From contig NC_065877.1 in NCBI RefSeq assembly GCF_933775445.1, positions 25,544,001-25,608,000 of the forward strand: a DNA stretch of 64,000 bases, read 5' to 3'. Shown in pieces: positions 45,708 to 59,013 of this stretch (its first letter is position 1; each line of letters starts with the position of its first letter). A model generated the notes under the pieces. That model was not told where the DNA came from, did no database searches, and worked only from the letters and a program-made list of their open reading frames with translations. The position numbers were made by a program, and so were the translations under genes. The stretch comes from Argentina anserina (taxonomy: Eukaryota > Streptophyta > Magnoliopsida > Rosales > Rosaceae).

Positions 45708-46230
45708 CGATTAGAAAATCAACTTAAGGAGAATGGGTTGAATTAGATAACCAAATGTATACTACTTATATACACCTACAAACCAAATGGATGCATGCCT
45801 GTTATAATACGTCGTTGATATTGATCTCGCATCTCTCTCCTATGCATGCACATCCATATTCATTTTGGAGTTACCTGTGTATCTGATTTTACGTTGTGAT
45901 CAGTCATCAGTGCGTTATGTGACGTGAAACGGCTACAGAACTAGTGTTCTCAAAGTTCTACCTCCCATTATAACCGCGTTAGTTCCCTTCATTATACTCC
46001 TTGACTACGTCTGGTTCACGTATTTGAGGCATCTAGAAAGGAAAATCGTTCATTCAATTCTTTCTTACTGTAAATTCAAATTGGTTGATGATTAAAAGTT
46101 CAACATGAAATGAACCTAAAATTTCGGCAACCCTGCCCGAGTCTATAACTGTTTTGGTTCTCATTCATACTAATTGAAGCTACTCACACGGATTCAAGCA
46201 TGTTGTCTTGTACGGATAGTTTGATACAAG
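45708..46230 (-). promoter_or_regulatory. Upstream region of neprosin gene 2
   Basis: It contains TATATAAG (45765-45772) 57 bp above the ATG. It is homologous to 6253-6860, 18689-19300 and 48008-48545. Conserved words such as GGTTCACGTATTTGAGG and GCAACCCTGCCCGAGT recur in all four copies. Which parts act as promoter cannot be told from the sequence. Confidence 0.55.
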
Positions 46231-47849
46231 TTTGTTTTAAACAACGGTTGAAAAAATGGTTTGGATAAATTATTTTAAATCAAATTTTAATTGATTAATT
46301 AAATTAAGTTAAACTTAAAATTAATCAAAGATGAACACATATTTGAGTTCTCTATAGTAAAGACTATAAGATCATATGTTTGTTTGTGTAATTTGGTTAG
46401 TGGGTGAATAAGAAATTGTCACTCAAAGATGACTAGGAAAAGTGTTTGTCCCACATTAGAAAAGATAAGTGCTGAAAATGTTTTATATAGAATAAATTAT
46501 TTATAGGTTGTAAAGTGTGTAAGTCTTTTTATACCCTCTCGCGCACGCGCAATGAGTGCAAATCTCAAGTTGCCAGAAACTCGTGTATACCTACTGACAC
46601 GAATGCAACATCGAATTGGGGGTCGGAACGCAGATTTTTTTTGCATTTTCGAAAATTCTTTTTGGATGTTTCACATTCTCTCAACTGTTCAAATTATATA
46701 ACAGCATGAATGTTATGGAGAAGATTTGTAACATAAAACATTTTTGTATTCATTGACTATAACCTATGTATGTTACATTCTCTTTGAATTCCAATAGCCA
46801 TTTTATTCATAACTAATTGCAAATCCTCATTTTATAAAGAGCCACCATCTAATTTGACAATGGTTTGAGCTTTCAAAATTGAGATTTACACAAACGGTTC
46901 ACGTTGAATAGTTTTAATTCATTCATTGATTTAATCTAATTTCAATGCATTAATGATGTCTGAATTAGATGAAATTTTGTATAGATGATCTTGAATAACA
47001 TACCTAAATATTGAATCGCTTATGGTGAAAAAAATTGACCGAAAAGTGTGCCAAAATTGGAACTTCACTATGTAATTTCATAATTAAGCTTCATTCTGGA
47101 TAATGACTATATATATATATATATATATATATATTTTAAGTCTACTACTCGAAAAGAAATCGACTAGCTATTCATATAGACTAAACAAATGAAAGTAATA
47201 CACTGAAAACATAACATCAAGCTCAAGATTGGGTGTTTACGGTTTAACGACTTGATGGTTGTTTAAACTGGTTGTTGTTGTCCTCTAAAATTCCCTCCCG
47301 GTGATATTTATGGCTGAACTTTGATGAATGTCAGTTGTTACTGCGCATCGTGGTATGTTTCGTCCGCAAGTGATGCACGAGTCGATCCTTAATTCAACAA
47401 TTTCGACATCGTGGGAAAGTGTATCCTATCACTATGTCTTCTTTACTTTGGACGTGATCGAATCTGCGTCTTTCTTATCCATAACGAAATTCACTTAGTG
47501 GCTTAATAACATTGTAGCGTGATTAAACCAAAGTCTAATTAACCGGTATGAGATTTGATTGAAACTCAATTTAACCTTGAGGTAATTTATCGCAGACTAA
47601 TTCGACCGCGAGGCGATTCTCTCACCCCAATTTTGTCATGAGGTGATTCTCGTAGCCAAATTCGGCAACGGACGATTCCTGCAGGCCAATTGTGCTGTTA
47701 GGTGATTTGCCATAAAGAGATTTCTTCTCAAAATCATGCTAGCCTACTTATTTACTGCTCAAAGCGATATCACTTACTCAACGAACTCTTGTTTATCTCT
47801 TATCCAAGAAATATATTCCCGTGCATCATTTCACCATATAAGGAGTTAC
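46231..47849. other. 1.6 kb insert between neprosin gene 2 and the broken exon 1
   Basis: It separates two copies of the neprosin upstream block. No protein frame is recognisable. A stretch at 46450-46530 (GTCCCACATTAGAAAAG, then TTTTATATAG) resembles the promoter end of small LTR elements, and 47107-47134 is a TA microsatellite. Near 47575-47720 a phrase like GAGGCGATTCTC recurs about every 45 bp. Origin unresolved. Confidence 0.45.
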
Positions 47850-48007
47850 TTCGACCTTTATGGTTTTAATTATTGATTTATTGTGATCCGCGGTTTTAAC
47901 TCTTCTGCAATGAACTTCCTTGTTCCATATCAAAATTGTTACTACTAAGATAAAAGTCAAGCCTCTAACTCCTGGGTAACAATTACCATAGGATGGAAAT
48001 TCTCCAT
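47850..48007 (-). pseudogene. Broken neprosin exon 1 (third copy)
   Basis: It matches exon 1 of gene 2 from the ATG (48007) to the splice donor GTAACT (47849). It has a 1-bp loss a few codons after the ATG, which shifts the frame, and a 3-bp loss near 47905. Exons 2-7 are absent; the insert 46231-47849 lies where they should be. The piece still encodes the hydrophobic signal-like segment in the shifted frame. It is the remnant of a third tandem neprosin copy. Confidence 0.88.
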
Positions 48008-48545
48008 CGATTAGAAAATCAACATAAGGAGAATGGGTTGAATTAGATAACCACATGTATACTAATATACACCTACAAACAGAATGGATGCGTGCCTGTT
48101 TTAATACGTCGTTGATATTGATCTCGCATCTCTCCTATGCACGCGCACATATTCATTTTGGGGTTACCTGTGTACCTGATTTTATGTTGAACTTGAAGAA
48201 ATTATTGGAGATGGATGCTAGCTTGTAGGTTATGATCAGTGCGTTATGTGACGTGAACTCATGTTCTCAAAGTTCTACCTCCCATTATAACCGCGCTAGT
48301 TCCCCTATACCATACTCCTTGACTACGTCTGGTTCACGTATTTGAGGCATCTAGAAAGGAAAATCGTTCATTCAGTTCTTTCTTACCGTAATTTAAATTT
48401 GTTGATGATTAAAAGTTCAACATGAAATGAACCTAAACTTTCTGCAACCCTGCCCGAGTCTATAACTGTTTTGGTTCTCATTCATAGTAATTGAAGCTAC
48501 TCACGGATTCAAGCATGTTGTCTTGTACGGATAGAAGTTTTAAAC
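48008..48545 (-). repeat. Upstream block belonging to the broken neprosin exon
   Basis: Homologous to 45708-46230, but the TATATAAG box is changed by loss of bases (48061-48070). Small deletions distinguish it throughout. Confidence 0.85.
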
Positions 48546-48810
48546 AACTACATGAAACCTCAAAATAACAAAATTTCGCGAAAGGCAGTTCGGATCTCTC
48601 AACTTCAAACGATTAACCCTTTCAGGGCTTCCACAACAGCAAAAATGACAACGATCTGAAACAACGTACTTGCATACTCCGTTCAAATTCAACAATCACT
48701 AGGGCTCCTTGACGAGAACATAAATCCTGGAAGAATTAAACATTTTGAGCAAAAGATAATTTGTTGAAAGATAAAATAGGATGGTACCGCTCTTTTTATC
48801 AGGTAAAATG

Positions 48811-48848
<38 letters not shown>

Positions 48849-49164
48849 TCTATTTAAAAAGCCAGAAGAGAAGTCAAAAAAATCAAATGGTTAAATTTTT
48901 AAATCACCAAATTTGTCCTGAGTTTATTAATCACCATTATATGTAGATATATTCTCAAGAGGGATAAAAATGTAACTTGACAAAGAATAAACCCAAAAAT
49001 AAAGTTTTTTTGTACGGTTGGTTGCTGACTTGCTCACTCTCACAATCTCCATAATTAAAGGGAATTGTCAGACTATAATCTCTACATCTCTGACAAGTAT
49101 TAGGCTAGTATAAGGCTAAAAGGATAAACGACCTTGATAATAAAAATCATACCCACAACTGGGC
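48546..49164. other. Intergenic spacer with AT microsatellite
   Basis: Unique AT-rich DNA with a pure (AT)n run at 48812-48846. It ends in the 3' region of the methyltransferase gene. Confidence 0.6.
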
Positions 49165-52100
49165 TCAACAAAGCTCCAAGAGGCATACACACTCAATATG
49201 AGGAGTGTGCGGAAACATGTCGACTGGTTGCACACTCTTTAGCTTGTAACAGCCTTTTATGTTTTTCTCTACCTGCACAAAATGGCAGAAAAAATTTTGT
49301 GTCACAGAAAGATGTCAAAGACAGTAGGACTCAAGGTAAAATGCAGATACCTACCACACCATTGCAGAGATAATCAAGGTCACGCGCACATGTGGCAGGG
49401 TTACATGATACATAAACAATGCGTGAAGCCTTCAGCTTTAGAAGAAATCTAATTAACTTCATGTGCATTCCTGGACGGTTGGGATCTGTATGATTCACAA
49501 TGCCAAAATGAGGGTCAGAGACGAATTGCTTTCTCATGGAAGTAATAGGGGATGAGCAATCCACGTCCAACATTAAAAGAACAAACTGAGACAGACATGA
49601 AACAAGCTAGTACCGAAAATAAAAAATAAAAATATTACACCTCTGTAGCTACCAAAACCCAGTTACATATCACTGCAGACCACAATCTTAACGCTTTATA
49701 ACAGCAGCACAAACCCGGAAGAAAAATGATAACCACTAGCAATCCATACCCCTTTTTTCAAACCGAATGATCAATTTTGAACTTGAGCCCAGTTTTTTCA
49801 CCCCAACCCTTCACAATCAATTATCCTATTATGGCACAATGATCTGAAAGGAAAATGCTAACCACTAGCAATCCATAAGTTTTAGCTTTTCACCCTTTCC
49901 TCAAAAGCCTATATCGTATGATCAACACCCTCGTCAATCCCAATACGGATCAACATCCTAACGCAGTTTTCACCACAACTGTTCAGAAAGTGATACTGCA
50001 CATACATTCTCTTTGGGATATAATGACTTGTCCTGAATTGTGTAGTCTTCTAAAATTTCTAAATTTGGGATACTTGTCAACGAAATTAAACAAGTTCACC
50101 TACTCCACATCTCAATTATTATTGCTCCTAGTCAAATGCTTTGGGACGAGATCTCTTTTACCCTCCACCATACCTTTTCACCAAAAAAACTTATCACCAA
50201 ACCTTTAAACTTGTAACACTATTGCTCAGAAACTTAAACAGGCCATATAAATCATAGATATACTGTCTGACACCAATAATTCTGGTGTTAATCTTTCCTC
50301 TCATGGAATGTAAATCTTTTTTTTTTTGAGTTTGAAACAAAACTAACACGGAGAGAACAGATGGTCCAACTACATAACTTTTTCTATTTCATTACTTCTA
50401 GGATCCCCTCCCTAGGAAAGACTCAAATACTTCAAAGGACAAAAATCAGTAAGACAACCCCGCAAATCAGTGAAAATGTGATTTTAGCTCCTCTGAGTTA
50501 ATTTCAACTAGACAACATCTCCTCTAAGTCCTAAAACTGCACTTGGGACATTTAAAACAACTCTAAAAGAACATTTTAATGTTTCTCTGAACCATCCAGG
50601 AAGAAGATGGTCTCACCAGCACATTTAGAGGAGAAATCTGATCTCCTTCCATTCCAAATCTAAATCTTAAAAAAGTTAAACAGATGAAACTCTTGTTCTT
50701 CCTACAGTGGGAAAGACATCTGCAGGTTAATTCATAAATAGATAGTGGGAAGTGGGACTTGCAGAAAGCAACACTGATGTATATCTTCATATACTCAACA
50801 AGAACATCATACCAGTAAGAAAATCACATCCAATAGAAAAAAAAATTAAACAGAAGGGCATTTCTACAAATCCCGGTTCAAACATGGTTTCATGACTTCA
50901 TCAAATAGTAGCAAGAGATTACCGAAAAAATATATTATTAATAATGCTAGTCCATGCTCCAAGTTCCGTATGTAAACTATAGGTTCAAAACTACAAGATA
51001 TGAAGCTAGTCAAACTGAGAATTCCAACCAAAAAAATACCTGAAATAACAATGTCAGGCTTAGGAAAATTCTTCCCAAACTTTTCATCAATTTTGTTAAG
51101 ATCCCCTTGGACAAATGTGGCATTACGGATACCATTCAACTCAGCATTCAGACAAGCATCTGCAATGGCTTGAGGAATTATTTCATAGCCATAAACATGT
51201 TTAGCCCTGCAATAATTTAGCAAAACATTAATATCAGATTTTGTAAGGCATCTGGAACAAATGAACAACTTGGAATTACCTTCTGGCAAGTGTCAGACCA
51301 ATGGTGCCAGTCCCACAAAACAGGTCAAGAACAATCTCTGAGCCCTCTCCTCTGAGACCAGCACAATCTTCTATGAGTTTATATAAAATCTCTGCCTATG
51401 AATTTACACACTTTTTGAGTTTCACTTCATGGATAGCATTCCAGTAAAAGATATCATAACTAGCAGAATGCAAGCAATACCACCGTTTAACATGTTGAGA
51501 TAAGATTAAAGCATGTCTTTCACATTTCATACCTGGTGGGTATTTGTTTGGAAGAATGAGTTGGCTGATATTTGAAAGGTCAGCCCTCTTAAGGTCTCTT
51601 TTATGCTAGATTTTCCATACAAAGTGTATTCCACCTCCCCAAGAGATGTGTTACCAACAGAAGTATTTACATTGTTCATGACGCTTACCTATCAGCCAAA
51701 GAAAAAGAAAAACAGAAGACATATGAGACTAAAAACAAGGGGAACAAATAATTTACATGTAGGGACTATAGTATAACTAGTCTTTGATCATATTACAATT
51801 AAATCTCTCATTGAACGTAAAATATACAAAAACAGAATGTGAACACAATATATTCTAATTAACCTCTGATTATATAGTTACTAGAAAAGAAAAGATTATG
51901 GATTTTTTTAGTTAATTCATTTGGAGTTCTAACTGAAGCTGAAAGAAAAGGATCTTAAGGGTCCCAACAGCAGAATTTTTCAGAAACTTACAATGAGACA
52001 AAAAGTATAGCCAACCACAATCAACATTGCAAGACATGTTATACTCATGGACTTAAGGACCAAGAACTAGGGAGTAGACATGTAAAATTTTTGCTCTACA

Positions 52101-55100
52101 ACAGCGCCCACCTTAGACAGACATGTTGGATGATTATAACATTATTTGATATGTGGCTGATTTTCCTGACAAACCAACCATACAACTATTGTCTACTGCA
52201 GGTCATTAAAAACAAGTTTCTATAAGGTGTACAAGGGAAGAAAATTCCAAAAATTGAGTACTGCAGCTGATTTTAATTTCACTATGCAACTGAAATTCAA
52301 ACAAGTAGACATAAAAGGTCACATGACTGTCGAATTTCCATCAGGTGGAGAGAGGCAATTTGCATGAAATGTCGCATGAGTGTCAAATTAGAGAACTCTT
52401 GAAGATCACATTTATATTTCAATTGTAATAAAATTCATGCATTCACAAAAATTTGTTGGGAGAACTCTTAGCACTCTGCATCATGGGTTTGGTTCACCCA
52501 ACCCATAAAGCAAAGAAACCAACTTGACCAATGCAATACAAGTATAATTCAGAGAATGTATTGAAATCAGTTCGAAATATAACTGGGATAGATCATAGAG
52601 CTGTTTAATTTATTACGTCATATGTTATATATATCACAGTACCAATTAGATTGCAAAATTTTCCGTACGAACCACTTCGGGGATGGATGTTATCCTTTGA
52701 AGAAGAGGCTCAAGCAGCTCTGGCTTGTATGATGAGGTCACAAAATTAACCATAAGTTCAGGAAGACCAGTCTTCACATTACTGAAACAAGAACAACAGC
52801 CATAAATTCTTATTACATTAGATATTCATCAGCTCACAGAAACACATGTTAAGTATCGCTCAACCCATTACAAAAGTCACAATCATCTTATCCTACATGC
52901 AAAATTGGTTTTTATTATAGTTTAATCCATCGGAGGTATTTCCGCTCTTCATTTGTTCCTTGAACTACAAAACCATAGCATCAGGTATAGTAAGATTTAC
53001 CAATCTAATAACTGTCAGATTCTATTTCAATAAAAGTTTGATAATGACTCCATTTCGATTTACCAATCTAATAACAATCATATTCTATTTCAAGAAAAAA
53101 TTGATAATGACTCAAATTATCTCATAAAGCAACAAGAGAAGACATAGACTCGTATAAGCTACTTATCACTCTTGTAGCATTCCCTATCCTCACCATATTA
53201 TCCACAAAACTTGTAGTTGAATTACGGAAAAAGATCTACAAGTTGCATACAGATCATTCAATGAGTGGCTTGCTCTATGATATGAGAACTACAAATTTCC
53301 AATACCCATACACGAATTATTAGTTGCAAATGTGTATTAGTACCTTCCTGTTCTTAGCATTAGATGCTTCAGAAATCCAGCATGAGAATGTACATCAAAA
53401 GGAGAGAGACCTAATTGTGGATCTCTCCAACTTTGTTGCACCGCGGCAAGAACCTATACACCAGAAAAGAAAAGGTCACTGAGACAGATGGTACAATTCC
53501 CGACGCTGATGATATATAGTATCATATAAAACAAACTTGAAATCTGTGCATTAGATAAATGTAGAAATGTAGACAACGAAGCAAAGTTCTCAAATTACCA
53601 ACAACTTTACATATTACAACCCATATGGTTGACATTGTTGAGGATTTTCAGTACATATTTGAATAGATGAAGGGTAACCCATTTTACAACTCATGCTTCG
53701 TGTTTCCTTTTATAGTATCTTAAATCACAGTATTACAATCCACACTACTTAACCACAAATTTAAGATACTAAAAAAGAAAACATGGAGTATTTCCCCTCT
53801 GAGTTAATAGACTCAAGCACAACATTTTTGGCTAGCTCAATTTATCCTAACAAATATATGCCATAAAGAGTGGACATATAATTTGACTTACATTTTTCAT
53901 TTTAGATGGACACTGAGTTTTATTAGATAAGCCACAGAACATTGAGGACAAGAAGTCTTCAACCAAGATAACAATATCCATTCTTTTGACGTTAACATTT
54001 TTTTATTTTTAAATACTTGCAACAAACTACAGCAGAATGACATTATCAAAGCTGAAGAAGGCTGAACAGAGGTCCCTGATTTGCAATGGTACATTCAGTA
54101 TAGATAATGTATTTCAAATAATAAAAGGCATCAGAAATTACACAGAAATTACCATATCAGCAGGCTCACTTTGTAATAAGCACCTGTCAACATTTAGAAC
54201 CTTGTCAAAAAAACCAGGAGCATGCAGACCCAGAGCATAATTATCAACTCCATCTACTCTCTCATGTAATGATTCTTTAGGTAACCACTTTTGAGAACCA
54301 AATGAGAACTCCATCTGCAATATCAGAAAAAAATATATCAATTTTCTTTCCCTTAAAACAACTATAATTGATTGATACACTTCTCTAGAATAGAAAAGTG
54401 GACAGGACCTGAGATTCTTAAAGCTCTGAATTATATGGCCAGCTGAGGACAATTACAAATGTATATGCTGCACTAGGATATGTACATGGATGCTGTGGGT
54501 ATTGGAGTTGTCATGGAGAAATAGAAATAAGCACACCTCATTGGTACAAGTCTTTACCATGCATAGTATCAATTTTATGTGTGGTTCAAAATTTGAACTG
54601 AATAGACAAAAGCACTGGTAACTGTTGGTGATGCAAAATACTATGAGCTGTTACAGACCAACGAAAACTTTAGGTTTACCCTCACGCTTATTATTATTAT
54701 TCCATTAAACTGTGTTGTCCTAGTCACATGTCACCATTGTTGTCTACTTAGACTCCAAACATGTAGAACTGGTTGAAATAATTCATATAATCGAAAGTCA
54801 AACAAGTGAAAAGGAGTAAAAGAGGATTAATAAGCAAAAAAGAAGACTCTCTAGCAGCAGATAGTATGAACAGTTTAAGCATTAAGGCTGTTGCAAGAGC
54901 TAAATGATCATCTGAACTTAAAAATAAACTGGAATTATGTACCTTATTCCTGTAACGAAACTGGATGTCACAAGGAACAATGGGCTTCATGATGCTTTCC
55001 AGCTCTGTAGGAGAAACCTTTCCGAAATTTATCATCAACTCACGAACTTGGTGGTCCTTAGCTCTAATTTGCGCCTCATAGGACAAATTTTGTGTTTTAC

Positions 55101-55982
55101 ATCCTCCACAGTAAGAAGCATACTCACAAGGAGCATCCACCAAATCCCAGTGAGGAGATAATGTCTCCACCTTTGTCACCTGCACATTTAAACCAAAATA
55201 AAACGATACAGTCCATACAATACAATATAATGGGGAATAACACAAAAGAATAAAGACAAATACAATGACAGGTCGCTCGAGCAATGTAACATAGACACTT
55301 TGCTTTTTCATAATGCTGTTTCACAATGCCCAAACTCTACCTCCAATGTCTCGACGCATACGAGCACTGCCTATTCATAGCAATTCTTTCTGATATTCCA
55401 TCCTAATTCGAACAAATCTCGAGACCAAAACCACTCAACACATCACTCTATTCAATCTTTCACTTCATTCACTCTTAGTAACTCTTCAATCACTTATACA
55501 GTCACTTCAGCTTAAACACCCGCGTATACATCATATTTAACACAGTAACAATAGTAAAAACTGACAATAATAATAGTAAAACCGATATATACAGAGCAAA
55601 AAATTCAATTTTGGTTATCAAAACTCAGAGAACAGATTACTGTTACCTCAGCATAGGTGCCTTTCTTGCGAGTGACGCGCCCGACGAATCGCTCGCCGGG
55701 CAAAGCGCGGTCACACATGACGACGAACCCGGTCTCCGATACCTTACACAGACCCTTCCCTTTGTAAGCCAAAGACTCACACACCAGCTCCAGAGTCTGC
55801 CCTCGCTTCGGGAAGTACGACCCGACCTTGGGCTTGGGTTTGGGCTCGGAGGCGGCCCGCTCCGAATCTTCGGTAGACGGAGAAGAAGACACAGCCGCCA
55901 GCGTCGTCGAGGTACGGAAATTCCGTAGCCAGGGGCGGGCGGTGGTCACGTGCCTCAGGCCGTGGCTCGGCATCGTTGCCAT
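49165..55982 (-). CDS. TrmA/RumA-type RNA (uracil-5-)-methyltransferase (10 exons)
   Basis: Exons on the minus strand: 55982-55647, 55179-54943, 54314-54153, 53453-53344, 52781-52673, 51688-51533, 51395-51280, 51206-51040, 49485-49355, 49272-49165. The phases join into an open 543-aa protein, close to the Arabidopsis relative (At3g21300, about 550 aa). The N-terminus (1-50) is Ser/Thr/Arg-rich, fitting an organelle targeting peptide. A TRAM-like RNA-binding domain covers about 59-115. Cys130, Cys136 and Cys139 (CEYASYCGGC) with Cys236 fit the [4Fe-4S] site of RumA. Later come ISANSFFQTN (SAM binding), VLDLFCGTGTIG (motif I, about 392-403), SCNPATCARDL with nucleophile Cys492, and the terminal HIECV with Glu535. 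The expected reaction is m5U formation in rRNA or tRNA; the target is unknown. The start is the first ATG of the conserved frame; exon 5's donor (GTTCGT) is chosen to keep PEVVSVMNN. Confidence 0.93.
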
Positions 55983-56696
55983 TTTTTGGAGCTCAGCTTT
56001 GTGTTTGGAGGGAAAAAGAGGAAGAAAGAAGATAGTGAAGTGGAGATAAAGGACATTTTCGGTATTACATAAAATAGTTTGATGTTTCAGTATTTTGATG
56101 CATAAAATTATTAGGCCATGCGCCGGCACCGTTTGTTTTTGTGACATCAGTCTCTCGTTTATACGTGGGTGATCGTGAGTCCGGCTCACAACCGACTCGT
56201 TGTAGTATTTCAGTTTTTTATTTGATCAAAAAATAATAATTATTAGTTCATTCTCACAAAAATCTATCTTGTTTTTGTATAAATTAGTTTTAGTTTGACA
56301 TTCTAGTATACATATTGGTAGTTCAAAATTGACAGCTGAGCACTTCCTAATATTAAACAATAGTCTCAACAAATGTTTCTTCTTATTCAAACATTATAAA
56401 GTAAGAAAAAAAGTAGCAAATTTAGTAACTCTCAACTTCACTATGTCTTTTTTCTTTGGACGATTCACATCATGCCAACATTTTATAATGTATAAAAAGA
56501 CGGTGAACTGAGTATATAAATAAACAGCTTTGAAACTTTTGAACATGTTGTAACCGCAAACCATCCTCAAACATCAAACATGAACCGGTGATGTGTATCA
56601 TATTACTCAAACATGAATTTGAAAGTCATAAAATCGTATTTTTTTCTTGAACTATAAGACATATCGCAGAAAGAGATTGATACAGTACAAGTTACA
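55983..56696. other. Upstream region of the methyltransferase gene
   Basis: AT-rich upstream DNA. No convincing TATA box is placed; the frame upstream of the chosen ATG is open to 56189 but not conserved-looking, so it is treated as leader. Confidence 0.5.
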
Positions 56697-57585
56697 TGTT
56701 GAGAATATACATTCCACATTGGGAATTAGAATCTAGTATGTCGGTTTATAAAGGTTTGAGTCACTCTATCCATTGTTAATTGGTTTTGGATGTGAACCTC
56801 AAATCACTTTATCATGGTATCAGAGCATGATACTCACGTCCACGTGTGAAGCCTGTCGACTCAAAGGTCGCCCTTAAGTATAAGGGTCAAGTTATAGTGT
56901 AGTGGGATTGTGAGTAGGGGATGTCGTACCCAAGAGATTGGAAAAACCCTCTCTAGCTAGGAGAACCTAAGGGATGCTAGAAGAATATGAAAATGTACAA
57001 GTCACAAATCAAGGCTCACAAGTGAACCCAAATTCATGGTGAATATATGCAAGATGGTGTAGTGATTTAAATTTGTTTCGGATATAGAGTTACTTTTAAA
57101 AACTAAATGACCACTTAAAATGTAAACTAGGTGTGATGAAATGGATGGGAGTTAGGACTTAAGGTTTCCACCTCTAGCTTCTCTTGTGAACAATGATGCT
57201 ACTAAATTGAATGATGTCACTCTAACTTGCCAATTTCTCTCCTTGTATCCCTTTCGGGTATGACAAGGGACAATCTCCTTTGTTGGTATCAAGCAACCCG
57301 TCTCGGGTGTAGAACTTAACTACTCAAGTCATGCATATGAATCCGGTTAAGTATCAAATGCATTACCCTAAGTGCATAAAGTTTGGAGATGAATAAATCA
57401 TGCAAACCAACCATACTTATCTCTAAGTGATTATAGTTTACAACTATAATATGCACATGTGATATGTTATCATGCTTCAAACAACTAAGGTTAATCAAGC
57501 CTTAAACATTCATTATGTCATGGCAAACAATCATACACAAATTGATTAAGTTTAAGTATGAATGTTCAACTTTTGAACTAGCATA

Positions 57586-57735
57586 TTAGAGTGCTAATGA
57601 AAAGTGCATCAAACAAAATATTTATATCAATATCATACAAGATTGGCTAGGGTGAAAATATTAGAGTGTTAATGAAAAGTGCATCAAACAAAATATTTAT
57701 ATCAATATCATACAAGATTGGCTAGGGCTTTCACC
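57586..57735. repeat. 75-bp tandem duplication
   Basis: A 75-bp unit beginning TTAGAGTG is present at 57586 and again at 57661 with one or two changes. It lies inside the TRIM-like element. Confidence 0.92.
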
Positions 57736-58149
57736 CTAGCCCCAACAAATTAACTACTTACTCATAACCAAATACATAATCTTCAACATGTTTATGAACA
57801 TCAAAGTAAAGAGAGAGTAAAGATGTGACTAGTGAATCTCAAGTTGAGGATGATGTGGATGAACTCATGGAGATCTTGACATGGTGGTGATAGAGATCCT
57901 CAAATGATGCTAGACTCTTCTTCTTCCTCCTTGCTTGATGATGGTGTATGAAAAATAGTCGATGATGAAATGATGAAACTTGGTGTTTTTAGAATGAGAT
58001 AGGTAGATGAAAATGTTATCTTCCTCTTTTTCTCTTGGTTGGTGGTGGAAATGATGTTTTTGGAGATTGTGGTGATGAATGTTTTTATAGAGGAGAATAG
58101 TGGTGGAAAAAGTAGAGAAAAGTGAGATAATGGTGTAGTGAGTGAGGTA

Positions 58150-58385
58150 TTTGGTTATGGAAGAACTGAGTGATAAATGAGGAAGTGAGTGATCATAGAA
58201 GGAAGTGTGTGATCATGGAAGAGAGTGAGTGATCATGGAAGGAAGTGAGTGATAAAATAAGGAAGTGAGTGATCATGGAAGGAAATGAATGATAAAGGAG
58301 GAAGTGGGTGATCATGGAGGAAGTAAGTGATCATGGAAGAAAGTGGGTGATAAAGGAGGAAGTGGATGATCATGAAAAAGTGTGT
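58150..58385. repeat. Minisatellite of GAAGTGAGTGATCATGG units
   Basis: About ten loose copies of a 20-24 bp unit, with variants ending GATAAAGGAG instead of GATCATGGAAG. Purine-rich on the plus strand. It lies inside the TRIM-like element. Confidence 0.88.
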
Positions 58386-59013
58386 GATGACTAGGTAATG
58401 ATGGACATAGAGGTGATTATTACACCCAAAATGAAATCATATTTTTGCATAATATAGATGTGGATTTTTGGACAATGAGGAGCCATGATTTTGTGAGAAA
58501 GAAAGAAAAGTGGTGTAGTTAAATCTCAACTAAAAAGATGAGATCTAGTGTAATTGAACAATGTGTTGCTCCTCCATAAAATTAGCCGGAAAATGCATAT
58601 CAGCACCAAAAGTGGTGGTGTTCAGTTATAATAGTACTACTAAAAGTGGTGGTGCTTGAAAAATTACTGGAATTTCATATTTTTCTTTTCTTGTCAAGAT
58701 ATTCTACAAAACATGGAAATAAATTAGTCTAAATTAATTAAACACATAGAATAAGTAATTTTCATGTTTTAGGACATTAGAATATATGAGAATTATGAAC
58801 CAACAAAACCCAAATAACCACACGGACTCCACATCACCCAAAATGTTGTACACGTGTATGACTTAAAATTTCGCCACATGTATGGAGGTATGTTAAGAAT
58901 ATACATCACGCATTAGGAATTAATACATAGCATGTGGCCTGTGGATTTATAAGCATTTAAGTCACTTCATTCATTGTTAATTGGTTTTAGATGTGAATTT
59001 TAAATCACTTTAC

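Larger units (their letters stand above)
56697..59013 (+). mobile_element. TRIM-like miniature LTR element (2.3 kb)
   Basis: Two short terminal repeats, 56697-56814 (118 bp, TGTTGAGAAT...CTTTATCA) and 58891-59013 (TGTTAAGAAT...CTTTACCA), face the same way and are roughly three-quarters identical. TGGTATCAGAGC, the initiator tRNA-Met primer site, starts at 56815 right after the first repeat, and a purine-rich TATGGAGGTA precedes the second. The 2.1 kb interior has no retroviral frame. This is the plan of terminal-repeat retrotransposons in miniature, though long for that class. The flanking pentamers (TTACA and GTACC) do not match well. Confidence 0.72.

Noticed and set aside
55983..56189. N-terminal extension of the methyltransferase frame upstream of 55982
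   Set aside because: The open frame continues, but the extension is not protein-like for this family, and the ATG at 55982 already gives a normal family length and targeting-like start.
56815..56826. TGGTATCAGAGC as part of a tRNA gene
   Set aside because: No cloverleaf can be built around it; its position directly after a terminal repeat makes it a primer binding site. The same applies to 35390-35402.
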